Shown: positions 19,579 through 27,957 of the stretch, in pieces | Numbering within the stretch: position 1 is the first letter of the stretch | How the letters are laid out: each line of letters opens with the position of its first letter | Source: Saprospiraceae bacterium | GTDB lineage: Bacteria; Bacteroidota; Bacteroidia; Chitinophagales; Saprospiraceae | DNA: 54,502 nt | Direction of reading: 5' to 3' | NCBI GenBank assembly: GCA_028285085.1 | Contig: JANQQI010000108.1 | Span: 1-54,502 of the forward strand | The notes under the pieces: generated by a model | The model's database searches: none | Told to the model about the DNA's origin: nothing | What the model saw: the letters and a program-made list of their open reading frames with translations, nothing else | Position numbers and translations under genes: made by a program

Positions 19579-20175
19579 CTACTCAGCAGCTTCTTCTTCT
19601 TGTTCAGCGGCAGCAGTCGCACTACGCAATGCGCGTGGAATTTCGACACTAGCTACTGGAATACCTGGAGAAGACGTCACCTCAATACCATCCACTGGCT
19701 TGATATCACGCACGCGCACAGATTGTCCCAACTCCAAAGATGAAATATCAACCATCATACTATCAACTAGCTTCTCGGGGGTCGTTTTAATTTTCACACG
19801 GCGAACTTTTTGAGAGAGTTTTCCACCTGACTTAACACCAGGCGCCTGTCCTTCGAAACGTACAGGAATTTCCAATTTGATAGATTGGCCATCGACTAAC
19901 TCCATAAAATCAACGTGTACGAGTTCGTCCGTTACTGGGTGCATCTGAAGATCTTTGATGAAACAACGGTAAGTTTTACCATCTAATTCAATTTCAGCGA
20001 TCTTGAAATCTGGTGTATAAATTAAAGAACGGAAATCGAATGGTTTTGCACTGAAATGCACAACATTTTCGCCACCGTAAATAACACATGGTACTTGGCC
20101 TTCATTACGAACGGCCTTAGTTCCTTTTTTACCCAGATCAGTACGTGCGGTACCTTTTATTGCTACTGATTCCAT
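19579..20175 (-). CDS. rplY: 50S ribosomal protein L25 (general stress protein CTC form)
   Basis: Binds 5S rRNA in the large subunit. At 198 residues it is the two-domain CTC/TL5 type: an N-terminal L25 domain (about 1-95: KGTARTDLGKKGTKAVRNEGQVPCVIYGG) and a C-terminal TL5 beta-barrel (about 96-185), ending in an alanine/glutamate-rich tail. It follows prs, an arrangement common in bacteria. The peptidyl-tRNA hydrolase gene (pth) that often comes next is absent; a terminator and a nitrilase gene follow. It also has its own promoter-like element. Confidence 0.96.
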   Translation of the reverse strand: MESVAIKGTARTDLGKKGTKAVRNEGQVPCVIYGGENVVHFSAKPFDFRSLIYTPDFKIAEIELDGKTYRCFIKDLQMHPVTDELVHVDFMELVDGQSIKLEIPVRFEGQAPGVKSGGKLSQKVRRVKIKTTPEKLVDSMMVDISSLELGQSVRVRDIKPVDGIEVTSSPGIPVASVEIPRALRSATAAAEQEEEAAE

Positions 20176-20242
20176 ATCTTTTGGATTTTCGCTAATCGGT
20201 TGAGAATTAGCTAATTAATCTTATTTTTATTAAAAATGCACG

Positions 20243-20250
20243 CAAAGATA
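20243..20250 (-). promoter_or_regulatory. -7 promoter element of rplY
   Basis: TATCTTTG on the minus strand, a perfect TAnnTTTG, 68 bases before the rplY ATG. The leader downstream contains a small GCTAAT/ATTAGC hairpin. It suggests rplY can be transcribed independently of prs. Confidence 0.45.
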
Positions 20251-20314
20251 CCGATTTTATTAGAAAAATGCACCACCTCGACGCTATCGATTTTAAAACT
20301 TTTATTTAAAACCC

Positions 20315-21244
20315 CTATCCATCCACAAATAAAGCCGAAATTGATCGATGCTCGTGCGTATTGCGAATCGCTCGGGCGAATAACTTCGCAGTAGATAGCA
20401 CCTTAATCTTCTTGGATTTTTGACGCAATGGAATCGTATCACAAACAATTACCTCCTGAATCTTTGAGTTGGCGATATTGTCATAGGCCTTGCCGGAAAG
20501 TACCGGGTGAGTACATAACGCCCGAACACTCTTCGCGCCCTTTTCAACAATGATATCAGCGGCACGGCATAATGTCCCGGCAGTATCTACAATATCATCT
20601 ACCAAGATTACATCCGCTCCTTTTACATCCCCGATTACCGTCATTCCAGCCACCTCATTCGCTCGCTTACGGTACTTATCACAGATCACTAATTCCCGGG
20701 CAAAATATTTCGCGTAGGTTCGAGCCCGCTTTACACCACCTACATCAGGAGAAGCGAAGATCACGTTAGAGAGATCTTGTTTTTTGAGATAAGGAATGAA
20801 AATGGCTTCACTTTTCAAGTGATCCACCGGAATATCGAAAAATCCTTGAATCTGATCAGCGTGAAAATCCATCGTCATGATCCGGTTGGCACCTGCCGCC
20901 TGGATCAGATTTGCAATCAGCTTAGCGGAGATGGGTACACGAGGTTTATCCTTTCGATCTTGACGTGCATAGCCAAAGTAAGGGATCACCGCTACGATAT
21001 AGCCCGCCGAAGCACGCTTAGCCGTATCGATCATCAAGAGCAGCTCCATCAGGTTTTCTGTGGGCGCAAAAGTTGACTGAATAAAGAAAGCGTAAGCACC
21101 GCGAACGGATTCATTAATAATCGGCTGCATCTCCCCGTCACTAAAGCGTAAAAGGGTTTTATCACCTAAAGAATACCCATAGTAATCCGCAATTTTTTCC
21201 GCGAGATACTCGGAATTTTCGCCAGAGAATAATTTGACTTCCAC
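20315..21244 (-). CDS. prs: ribose-phosphate pyrophosphokinase
   Basis: Makes PRPP from ribose-5-phosphate and ATP, feeding purine, pyrimidine, histidine and NAD synthesis. With the GTG start at 21244 it is 309 residues, the normal class I length, and begins VEVKLFSGENSEYLAEKIA like its relatives. Seen: FSDGEMQPIINESVRG, YARQDRKD, FHADQIQGFFDIPVDHL and the PRPP-binding VILVDDIVDTAGTL. A longer frame reaches an ATG at 21343, but that ATG lies upstream of the promoter's -7 element, and the extra 33 residues match nothing in the family. The GTG therefore seems the true start. Confidence 0.95.
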   Translation of the reverse strand: MEVKLFSGENSEYLAEKIADYYGYSLGDKTLLRFSDGEMQPIINESVRGAYAFFIQSTFAPTENLMELLLMIDTAKRASAGYIVAVIPYFGYARQDRKDKPRVPISAKLIANLIQAAGANRIMTMDFHADQIQGFFDIPVDHLKSEAIFIPYLKKQDLSNVIFASPDVGGVKRARTYAKYFARELVICDKYRKRANEVAGMTVIGDVKGADVILVDDIVDTAGTLCRAADIIVEKGAKSVRALCTHPVLSGKAYDNIANSKIQEVIVCDTIPLRQKSKKIKVLSTAKLFARAIRNTHEHRSISALFVDG

Positions 21245-21276
21245 CAGGAAATATGTTTTTGATTTGATAAGAAAAA

Positions 21277-21303
21277 CCGAAATCCAGCCCCTCCGGATTT
21301 CGG
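21277..21303 (-). promoter_or_regulatory. terminator-like hairpin in the prs leader
   Basis: CCGAAATCC and GGATTTCGG form a perfect 9-bp stem with a 9-base loop (GGAGGGGCT), followed on the minus strand by TTTTTCTT. It sits between the prs -7 element (21321-21328) and the GTG start (21244). No minus-strand gene lies upstream for it to terminate. Confidence 0.6.
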
Positions 21304-21320
21304 CTACTTGGCATCTACAA

Positions 21321-21328
21321 CAAAGGTA
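21321..21328 (-). promoter_or_regulatory. -7 promoter element of prs
   Basis: TACCTTTG on the minus strand, a perfect TAnnTTTG. Transcription would start near 21314, a few bases before the leader hairpin. A TTTTG lies upstream but closer than the usual -33 spacing. Confidence 0.5.
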
Positions 21329-21510
21329 AAAATTATTGCTCAAAAGGCGGGCTGCCGAGATTTAATTCCACGAAGAAAAAAACATTGGCCGAAGTTCCCT
21401 CTGCATTTGTCGATCATTCAAGAAAATTTCCTATTTTTTCGGGATTTTTAGAATATAGAAATCAGCAGGGTTTATACATATTTACACGTGTAACCGATTC
21501 AACAAATTAG

Positions 21511-22119
21511 ATGATGCTATTATTCCTTGAAGAATGGTGGGGGCCATTGAGCAGTACCGAGAAAGTGTTTTGGAGTATTTCTCTCATTTTCAGCGTTCTG
21601 TTCCTCATCCAATTCGTACTCAGCCTGATTGGGCTGGATTTTAATACGGATGCGGATGTAGATGGCGTTCATGTCCCCTCGGATACCGGACTAGATACGG
21701 ATTTCACGATCCTGTCCGTACGCAGCATTATCGCTTTTTTCACTTTCTTTGGTTGGACCGGTGTTTTAATTATTGGACGAGGAGGCAGCATTTGGACCGT
21801 CATCATTTTCTCGGTGCTAGCCGGGATTGCTGCTATGTTTATTGTGGGATATATGATGTTCCAGTTCTCTAAGTTAACCGAAGCCGGTAATGCTGATTTA
21901 AAAGATACCTTATATCAAACAGGCGAAGTTTATCTATCCATTCCGGCCAACAAAAACGGGCACGGCAAGATACACATCAAATTACAAGGCGCGATCAAGG
22001 AATTCGATGCGGTGACCGACGGTGATGCACTACCAACGGGGTCTGCGGTAAAAGTAGTAGAAGTACTCGACCGAAACCTCTTGCTGGTAGAAGTAGCCGA
22101 TCAGTTCACCCGACCATAG
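21511..22119 (+). CDS. NfeD-like membrane protein with OB-fold C-terminus
   Basis: A 202-residue membrane protein of the YuaF/NfeD type. Hydrophobic segments at about 18-44 (FWSISLIFSVLFLIQFVLSLIG), 72-92 and 95-118, then a soluble beta-rich domain (about 130-200) of OB-fold character (GEVYLSIPANKNGHGKIHIKLQGAIKEFDAV, GSAVKVVEVLDRNLLLVE). The family partners flotillins, and a flotillin gene starts 47 bases downstream. The tandem ATG ATG start leaves one residue of doubt. Role by analogy: membrane-microdomain organisation. Confidence 0.82.
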   Translation: MMLLFLEEWWGPLSSTEKVFWSISLIFSVLFLIQFVLSLIGLDFNTDADVDGVHVPSDTGLDTDFTILSVRSIIAFFTFFGWTGVLIIGRGGSIWTVIIFSVLAGIAAMFIVGYMMFQFSKLTEAGNADLKDTLYQTGEVYLSIPANKNGHGKIHIKLQGAIKEFDAVTDGDALPTGSAVKVVEVLDRNLLLVEVADQFTRP

Positions 22120-22166
22120 GATGACTAAAGCTCAATTCAATAACAACTCGACAAAATCCTACGACT

Positions 22167-23612
22167 ATGGGGCCATTTGCCATCATCATTGCCGGTCTAA
22201 TCGGCTTATTTTTTCTTATGCTTATCTGGGGGGTATCGCGCTATAAGAGATGCCCATCTGACAAAATTCTCGTGATTTACGGTAAAACTGGCGGCGGTTC
22301 TGCCAAATGTCTAGCCGGTGGAGCGGCCTTCGTTTGGCCGGTAATCCAAGATTTTGAATACCTTGATCTGACACCGATTTCGATTGATGTAGACTTGCGT
22401 GGTGCGCTAAGTAAACAGAATATTCGCGTCAGTGTCCCTTCTCGATTTACAGTAGGTATTTCCAATCAAGACGGTGTCATGCTAAATGCTGCCGAGCGTC
22501 TGTTGGGTAAAACCACGGATCAGATTCGAGATATTGCCAAGGATATCATCTTCGGACAACTTCGTCTGGTGGTGGCAACCATGGATATTGAGGAAATTAA
22601 CTCGGATCGGGATAAATTCCTATCCAACGTTTCCACCAATGTGGGTGCGGAGCTCCGCAAAATTGGTTTATCTCTGATTAACGTAAACGTCACGGATATT
22701 CAGGATGAATCTGGTTATATCGAAGCACTAGGTAAGGAAGCGGCGGCGAAAGCAATCAACGATGCCAAAATGAGCGTAGCCGAGAAAAACCGGGATGGTT
22801 CGATTGGTGAAGCTAACGCACGCAAAGATCAACGTATCCAGGTCTCATCGGCCGATGCGGATGCGAAAATTGGTGAAGCAGTGGCTGAGGCAAAAGCTAT
22901 TGACGGGGAAAACGATTCCCGCATTAAGATTGCGATGTCTAACGCTGAACGACAGGTGAAGGAAGCCGAAGCACAACGATTAGCTACCGCAGCAGAGAAA
23001 ATCCAGTCGGCCAAAGCCCTTGAAGAGGCTTACAACGCTGAAAAAGAAGCGGAGGAAGCGCGTGCTACTCGTGAGATGGCGACCAAAGAAGCCGATATTA
23101 TCGTAAAAGCGGAAATCGACAAGCGTAAACGAGAGATCGATGCTGAAGCCGAAGCCGAGCAGATTCGCCGGCTCGCTAAAGGGGAGGCCGATGCCATCTT
23201 CTTGCGCAAAGAAGCCGAAGCGAAGGGTCTTTTCGAAATTCTAAGCAAGCAAGCCGAAGGTTTCGACCGTATCGTTAAAGCTTCCGGTGGTAACTCCAGA
23301 GATGCCGTGCTGCTCTTGATCGCTGATAAATTAGAAGATTTGGTGAAAACACAAGTTGAAGCCATTAAGAATATCAAGATCGACAAAGTCACCGTCTGGG
23401 AAGGTGGTAACAACGAAGGTGAGGGCAACTCTACTTCCAAATTTGTTTCCGGCTTGTATAAGTCTGTACCGCCACTCAATGATATTTTCAATATGGCGGG
23501 GATGGAATTACCTCAATATCTGGGCAAAGCACAAGATGCCGAGGAGGCTCAAGTTGAAAAGCCCGCTCCTGAAAAAGGTAAAACCCCTCCTAAGAAAAAA
23601 GACGAAAATTAA
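22167..23612 (+). CDS. flotillin-like SPFH protein
   Basis: A 481-residue flotillin relative (YuaG/FloT type). One N-terminal membrane helix (about 3-24: FAIIIAGLIGLFFLMLIWGV), an SPFH domain (about 30-200), then a long alanine/glutamate-rich coiled coil (about 200-370, with many EA repeats such as AEAEAEQIRRLAKGEADAIF) and a conserved flotillin C-terminus, ending in a Pro/Lys-rich tail. It is co-oriented with the NfeD-like gene 47 bases upstream, the usual two-gene operon, and is followed by a terminator. It is the second SPFH protein in the window. Confidence 0.92.
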   Translation: MGPFAIIIAGLIGLFFLMLIWGVSRYKRCPSDKILVIYGKTGGGSAKCLAGGAAFVWPVIQDFEYLDLTPISIDVDLRGALSKQNIRVSVPSRFTVGISNQDGVMLNAAERLLGKTTDQIRDIAKDIIFGQLRLVVATMDIEEINSDRDKFLSNVSTNVGAELRKIGLSLINVNVTDIQDESGYIEALGKEAAAKAINDAKMSVAEKNRDGSIGEANARKDQRIQVSSADADAKIGEAVAEAKAIDGENDSRIKIAMSNAERQVKEAEAQRLATAAEKIQSAKALEEAYNAEKEAEEARATREMATKEADIIVKAEIDKRKREIDAEAEAEQIRRLAKGEADAIFLRKEAEAKGLFEILSKQAEGFDRIVKASGGNSRDAVLLLIADKLEDLVKTQVEAIKNIKIDKVTVWEGGNNEGEGNSTSKFVSGLYKSVPPLNDIFNMAGMELPQYLGKAQDAEEAQVEKPAPEKGKTPPKKKDEN

Positions 23613-23678
23613 AGTTTGCAAATAAACCTGACTAACCAATAGTTGCACAGTCAGGGTATCTTCCGCTAGAAATTCAGA

Positions 23679-23714
23679 GGAGCATCTCGATTACCGGGAT
23701 GTTCCTTTTGTTTT
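23679..23714 (+). terminator. intrinsic terminator of the NfeD/flotillin operon
   Basis: An 11-bp stem (GGAGCATCTCG with CGGGATGTTCC, two G-T pairs, 5-base loop) followed by TTTTGTTTT. A weaker CCTGACT/AGTCAGG hairpin lies just before it at about 23626-23655. Confidence 0.8.
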
Positions 23715-23843
23715 GCAGCTCGGCAAAGCAATTTTCTGACGACAGAATATTTCGAAAGTAAGCAAATTGTCAAGTAGAAACATTTCTGTTTCATTTTTCT
23801 GTCAGATGCTCAAAATGAAGCCTCAGAGCAAAGCAATTTCCTC

Positions 23844-23851
23844 TATATTTG
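23844..23851 (+). promoter_or_regulatory. -7 promoter element of the EamA/SET operon
   Basis: TATATTTG, a perfect TAnnTTTG only 16 bases before the ATG at 23868, implying a leader of about 10 bases. No -33 TTG at the usual spacing. Confidence 0.5.
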
Positions 23852-23867
23852 CGACTCATTTACGCCC

Positions 23868-24767
23868 ATGATTGGTAAAACCACATCTGCAACATCTTCA
23901 TCTGCTATTCCGCTGAGTAGTTGGCTCGCTCTACTCTTACTGGGTTTAGTTTGGGGAAGTTCCTATATCATCATCAAGAAAGGCTTAGAAGTCTATAACC
24001 CGGTACAACTGGCTTGTCTAAGGATTAGTATTTCTGCCTTAGCGTTCTTGCCGATTGCCATCAAGCGTCTTAATAAAGTAGATTGGTCCAAGCTGCGTTA
24101 TTTGCTGGTGGTAGGTTTTGCGGGGAGTTTTATCCCAGCCTTCCTTTTTGCGTTTGCCCAAACCAAGATCAGTAGCTCCATGACCGGTGTACTTAGTTCG
24201 CTCACACCGCTTTTTACCCTCACGACGGGTATTTTATTATTTCGGGCACCAATGATCTGGGCTAAGGTACTTGGTGTCTTAGTTGGATTAGCCGGAGCCC
24301 TGCTATTGTTACTTTTTGATAATACGAGTGGCGCGAGTGGCACTTTGGTTTATGGCCTTCTGGTCGTCTTGGCTAGCTTATTATACTCCTTAAGTGCCAA
24401 TACGGTCAGTTATTATCTACGTGAGGTGCCCGCTTTAACCATTAGTGCCGTTTCATTTGGTATAATCGGTATTCCAGCCACCATTTTTCTGGGAACTTCA
24501 GGCTTTTTCACCGTTTTGCAGACGGCTCCCGGAGCTTGGACTGCTCTAGGGTATATTTGCATTTTGGCCCTTTTTGGAACCGTACTCGCATCTATTTTAT
24601 TTTTTCGACTCGTTCAGATCACCAGCGCCGTCTTTGCCTCCATGGTCAGCTATCTGATTCCATTAGTCGCTGTACTTTGGGGCCTGCTTGACGGTGAAGT
24701 TATCTCCATGTATCACTTTATGGGCATGGCACTGATCCTAACGGGAGTTTATTTATCAAGACAATGA
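23868..24767 (+). CDS. EamA-family (DMT superfamily) transporter
   Basis: Inner-membrane protein of 299 residues with about ten hydrophobic helices in two EamA repeats. The first repeat opens with LALLLLGLVWGSSYIIIKKGL, the signature start of the family, and the second begins near residue 158 (LVYGLLVVLASLLYSLSANTVSYYLR). The family exports amino acids, metabolites or drugs; the substrate cannot be told from sequence. Its stop codon overlaps the next gene's start (ATGA), which indicates translational coupling to the SET protein. Confidence 0.9.
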   Translation: MIGKTTSATSSSAIPLSSWLALLLLGLVWGSSYIIIKKGLEVYNPVQLACLRISISALAFLPIAIKRLNKVDWSKLRYLLVVGFAGSFIPAFLFAFAQTKISSSMTGVLSSLTPLFTLTTGILLFRAPMIWAKVLGVLVGLAGALLLLLFDNTSGASGTLVYGLLVVLASLLYSLSANTVSYYLREVPALTISAVSFGIIGIPATIFLGTSGFFTVLQTAPGAWTALGYICILALFGTVLASILFFRLVQITSAVFASMVSYLIPLVAVLWGLLDGEVISMYHFMGMALILTGVYLSRQ

Positions 24768-25153
24768 GCCAGCGTATTCCAGAACTCTATATTCATGACA
24801 GCCAACGCCACGGTAAAGGGGTTTTCTGCGGCGTATTCATCCCTTCGGGCAGTTTAATTGAGGTCTGCCCCATTATTCTGATTCCCGAAAAAGATATGCC
24901 TTCGATTAAGTCGACTATTTTGTACGACTACTATTTTGAATGGGAAGATGATGGGAAAAGTGGAGCTATTGCGCTTGGTTTTGGGTCGATTTACAATCAC
25001 GATTATCAACCCAATGCGCGTTATTTTGTCGATTTTGATAATCAGCAAATTGAAATACACGCGGTAAGAGATATTTCTCCCGGAGAGGAAATCTGCGTTT
25101 CGTACAATGGTAACCCCGAGGATCAGTCGAAAGTATGGTTTGAGAAAAAATAA
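24764..25153 (+). CDS. stand-alone SET-domain protein
   Basis: A 129-residue minimal SET-domain protein, probably a protein-lysine methyltransferase using S-adenosylmethionine. Seen: the N-terminal RHGKGVFCGVFIPSGSLIEV (about 15-34), the core YNHDYQPNARYFVDF (the NHxxxPN-type AdoMet/pseudoknot motif, about 84-98) and ISPGEEICVSYNG (about 107-119). It lacks pre-SET and post-SET domains. It overlaps the EamA gene by four bases. The target protein is unknown. Confidence 0.88.
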   Translation: MSQRIPELYIHDSQRHGKGVFCGVFIPSGSLIEVCPIILIPEKDMPSIKSTILYDYYFEWEDDGKSGAIALGFGSIYNHDYQPNARYFVDFDNQQIEIHAVRDISPGEEICVSYNGNPEDQSKVWFEKK

Positions 25154-25212
25154 AAATGCCCCTCCTCATTTTCCAATGCATACCAGATACCTTGAATGTT
25201 GAGAAGGGGTCG
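25146..25212 (-). terminator. large hairpin terminator of the parA-to-carbonic-anhydrase operon
   Basis: On the minus strand CCCCTTCTCA pairs with TGAGGAGGGG (10 bp, one G-T), with a long loop, then ATTTTTATTTTTT. It starts about 220 bases after the carbonic anhydrase stop. On the plus strand the same hairpin directly follows the SET gene and may stop that transcript as well. Confidence 0.6.
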
Positions 25213-25310
25213 GTTTTGGGATCTTTGTACAAATGGGATTATGCTATTCACGCTGCTCTCATAGCACATTTTGGAAAGAATTGATGGGTTGCAGCGTTTT
25301 GATTTCAGAC
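25150..25310 (-). ncRNA. candidate structured 3' UTR or small RNA with pseudoknot
   Basis: Read on the minus strand, ACGCUGC (25297-25291) pairs with GCAGCGU (25256-25250), and UGUGCUAU (25268-25261) pairs with AUAGCAUA (25247-25240, one G-U). The four arms interleave as an H-type pseudoknot with loops of 4 and 2 bases between the last arms. It is followed by a terminator hairpin. A near-consensus TATATTTA on the minus strand lies about 15-20 bases upstream of the first arm. It could equally be the 3' UTR of the carbonic anhydrase mRNA. Confidence 0.3.
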
Positions 25311-25430
25311 TAAATATAGTTGAAATTGCGGGAAAAGTGAAAGGAAAAGGTTGAAAAGGGAAGGAAGGGATGTTACAAATCGAGACCTTGCGCGATTTAT
25401 CATCTAATCGTTGACAATAAGCGTCCCCTA

Positions 25431-25943
25431 CTATTGAAACCAGCTACTGTACATCACATAATTATCAGCAATACGACGAATATTGTGCTCGAAAGTGTCC
25501 GCACTAAGCGCTTTGACTTTCCGGGCGGGGACACCTGCGTAGATAAATCCCGACTCTAAATGACTCTTTTCGAGGACTACCGCACCCGCCGCGATCAAAC
25601 AATTGGACTCCACAACCGCATGATCCATCACAATGGCTCCCATACCAATGAGTACATTATCGTGGATTGTGCAACCATGAATGATGGCGCGGTGACCAAT
25701 TGAAACATTGTTGCCGACCGAGGTCGGCGCTTGTTGATAAGTGCAATGAATGACGGCCCCATCTTGTACGTTCACCTTATTGCCCAGGCGGATGCTGTGG
25801 ACATCGCCACGAACTACCGCCTGGAACCAAAAGCTACATTCATCACCAGTCACTACATCGCCTACAATGGTGGCATTATCCGCCAAATAACAGTTCTTGC
25901 CAAATTGGGGCAGAATGCCCTTGACCGCTTTAATCAGCGCCAT
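25431..25943 (-). CDS. gamma-class carbonic anhydrase-family protein
   Basis: A 170-residue left-handed beta-helix protein (hexapeptide repeats such as NATIVGDVVTGDECSF and VLIGMGAIVMDHAVVE). The three zinc-ligand histidines are present in VIHCTY and SIGHRAIIHGC. The family (YrdA/CaiE/Cam type) binds metal; many members show weak or no carbonic anhydrase activity, so the reaction is uncertain. The gene begins 32 bases after the TraB-like gene and is probably the last gene of its operon. Confidence 0.92.
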   Translation of the reverse strand: MALIKAVKGILPQFGKNCYLADNATIVGDVVTGDECSFWFQAVVRGDVHSIRLGNKVNVQDGAVIHCTYQQAPTSVGNNVSIGHRAIIHGCTIHDNVLIGMGAIVMDHAVVESNCLIAAGAVVLEKSHLESGFIYAGVPARKVKALSADTFEHNIRRIADNYVMYSSWFQ

Positions 25944-25975
25944 ATATGCTTTCGTTTTGTTTAGTCAAAGCTACG

Positions 25976-26935
25976 CTAAGATCCTGCTTTGTCTCTTAAT
26001 GGTTTCAAAATATAGCCTTTCTTGCGAAGCAGAGCGATAACGCCTTCTTCACCGCCGAGATGCCCCGCTCCTACCGCAAAAAAGGTTGGTGCTTCAGTCA
26101 TCATTTGGCTCATAATAGGAATCCAATTACGATTGCGCTGCCACAAGAGGACATCGTCATAGCCTTCAAGTCCTCCTTCTTCACTCTCAAATGAATCCAT
26201 CATCTTAACGATATCCTGCGATTTATACATTTCGACCATCTCCTGAAATTGAGAAGAACCGACAGTATCTCGCATGCTTTCCACGAGCATTTCGGCCTGC
26301 GCTTCGTAAGGGATACTATCGAAGACACTCATTTGAAACTCAATCGTTTCCAATCCGCCCATGCTTTTACCGCTGGACTGAGCCATTTGCATAAACTCTA
26401 GCTCATAGGATTTGATTTTACCACTTTGGATATCGCCAGGTGCCATATCTCCACCGCCCATCACTGTGAGAAACATGGGCTTTACTTTTTCGAGCATCCC
26501 CATAAAGAAGGGAGGTAAACCGGATTCTGCAAATTTTGCCTTCACAAAAGCATAGTCCTCCGTCGATAGTAAATCCTTGAGTGTTTTACCGTCGGGCATC
26601 ATCAATTTACTGATCAGGGGAAAAATAGCCGCTGGATTAGTCATGTCCTCCATGTTGATCTCAAAGACGATCTTCTTGCTCTCTCCAAAAGCCTTTTTCG
26701 TTTGATCCGTTAAGAAATAATCATCCTTTCCTATCATGTGGATGGTACCATACAGGTAAGAAGGGGTAGCTAAATCCTTACCCGAAATTTCCCACAGCAA
26801 AGAATTTTCTGCAGCCGTCGGGGCGTAGGTCACCACCTGTTCTACCTTCGATGCTTGTAGCTTTTCACTACTGCGATTACAAGAAAATTGAAGTACAAAC
26901 AGAAGTGGCAGTAAAAGCCAAAATACTTTTCTCAT
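25976..26935 (-). CDS. TraB/GumN-family lipoprotein
   Basis: A 319-residue exported protein. The signal MRKVFWLLLPLLFVLQFSCNR carries a lipobox with Cys near residue 19. The TraB/GumN domain is recognisable from LLWEISGKDLATPSYLYGTIHMIGKDDYFL (given here only as its family's opening pattern: WEI..., SYLYGTIH), the central GGLETIEFQ with its conserved GxxE, and the C-terminal FFAVGAGHLGGEEGVIALLRKKGY. These GxxE and GTIH/GAGHL motifs suggest a Tiki-like metalloprotease fold, but activity in bacteria is inferred. I chose the ATG at 26935 because an upstream ATG at 26968 adds 11 residues before the signal. Confidence 0.88.
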   Translation of the reverse strand: MRKVFWLLLPLLFVLQFSCNRSSEKLQASKVEQVVTYAPTAAENSLLWEISGKDLATPSYLYGTIHMIGKDDYFLTDQTKKAFGESKKIVFEINMEDMTNPAAIFPLISKLMMPDGKTLKDLLSTEDYAFVKAKFAESGLPPFFMGMLEKVKPMFLTVMGGGDMAPGDIQSGKIKSYELEFMQMAQSSGKSMGGLETIEFQMSVFDSIPYEAQAEMLVESMRDTVGSSQFQEMVEMYKSQDIVKMMDSFESEEGGLEGYDDVLLWQRNRNWIPIMSQMMTEAPTFFAVGAGHLGGEEGVIALLRKKGYILKPLRDKAGS

Positions 26936-27014
26936 TATTATTTTTTTATAAAATAGATATGATAACAACAGATCCTAAATCCGTTTTACAATAACATTTT
27001 TAATTAAAGAATGA

Positions 27015-27938
27015 TCAATTATTTTGATCAATATCTTCGACCACACTGAGTAAAAGATGGATGTCCTGAAAAAACTCGAAAACCAATTGAAAACTCACAT
27101 TAGTGCGAAAAATGTAAGGCTCCAGCAGATCCTTTGGCTCAGTAATGGCTAAATAAAGCTCTTGCTTCACAAAAGAAACGTAGATTTCCTTTCCAGAGTT
27201 TTCGCGATATTCCGTTAACACTTGCTGAATCCCTTCCGGGAGCAATCGATTGATCACCACCTCAGGGGTAATATACGTCATAAATACGCGCTGAAAGTCA
27301 GCGTTCAAATCTTTTTCGACTAACGCCCCGCCTTGTAAGGTCATTTTGCGAACACTGCGTGACAAGTACTGCTTATAGGCTCGGGGCAAAATGAGCAGTG
27401 TCCCATGATTTGGCTGCTTGATCTCCGAGCGCAGGAATACACCCCGAAAGACATAATTAAGCCGATTACGAACTCTAGACAGTTCTTTGACTCCGAGCTC
27501 GGATAGGGCAAAATCTAACTCGCCAATCTTACCACTGATCAAATCTTCGCCTTGATAAACCGGCGCCGGGCTACCAAAAATCTGGCTGGCCATAAAATGC
27601 TTTTTCTCAATTTTCCCTTTACTGTCGTAATGTAAAGTACCATAATTGATTCCTTCGTCGATAAAATCGAGGATCAGGTTGACAACGTTGGGCTTGAAGG
27701 TCTGGCGAAAGCGTTGGATGCGATATAGTAAATAAGTAATGTATAAGCCGAAAGGGAGCAAGAGCAGTAAACTCAGCACCAATACTTGTAGATAAAACTG
27801 GAGGAAAAGAACGATCCCGGAGAGGAGCACGGCACTTAAGAGGAGCCAAAGCAGACGATTCCGTTTGCGCTCCATTCTGACCAATTCAGGATGAATGGTG
27901 TGATTATAGTACTGGCGAAATTCTTCTATTCGCCGCAT
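27015..27938 (-). CDS. DUF3137 membrane protein
   Basis: A 307-residue protein matching the pattern I recall for DUF3137: an N-terminal EEFRQYYNHTIHPEL segment, two adjacent membrane helices (about 28-47 and 49-70), then a soluble region with GELDFALSELGV, VFRGVFLRSEI, IYVSFVKQELYLAI and LLSVVEDI. Function is unknown. It lies 19 bases after a putative ParA partner, in an apparent operon with parA, so it may be the membrane anchor or cargo of that system (inference). Confidence 0.78.
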   Translation of the reverse strand: MRRIEEFRQYYNHTIHPELVRMERKRNRLLWLLLSAVLLSGIVLFLQFYLQVLVLSLLLLLPFGLYITYLLYRIQRFRQTFKPNVVNLILDFIDEGINYGTLHYDSKGKIEKKHFMASQIFGSPAPVYQGEDLISGKIGELDFALSELGVKELSRVRNRLNYVFRGVFLRSEIKQPNHGTLLILPRAYKQYLSRSVRKMTLQGGALVEKDLNADFQRVFMTYITPEVVINRLLPEGIQQVLTEYRENSGKEIYVSFVKQELYLAITEPKDLLEPYIFRTNVSFQLVFEFFQDIHLLLSVVEDIDQNN

Positions 27939-27957
27939 AAGCTATGACGCTAGAGGG

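Noticed and set aside
21245-21343. 33-residue N-terminal extension of Prs from an ATG at 21343
   Set aside because: It lies upstream of the -7 element's predicted start, covers the leader hairpin and matches nothing in the family; the GTG at 21244 gives the normal 309 residues.
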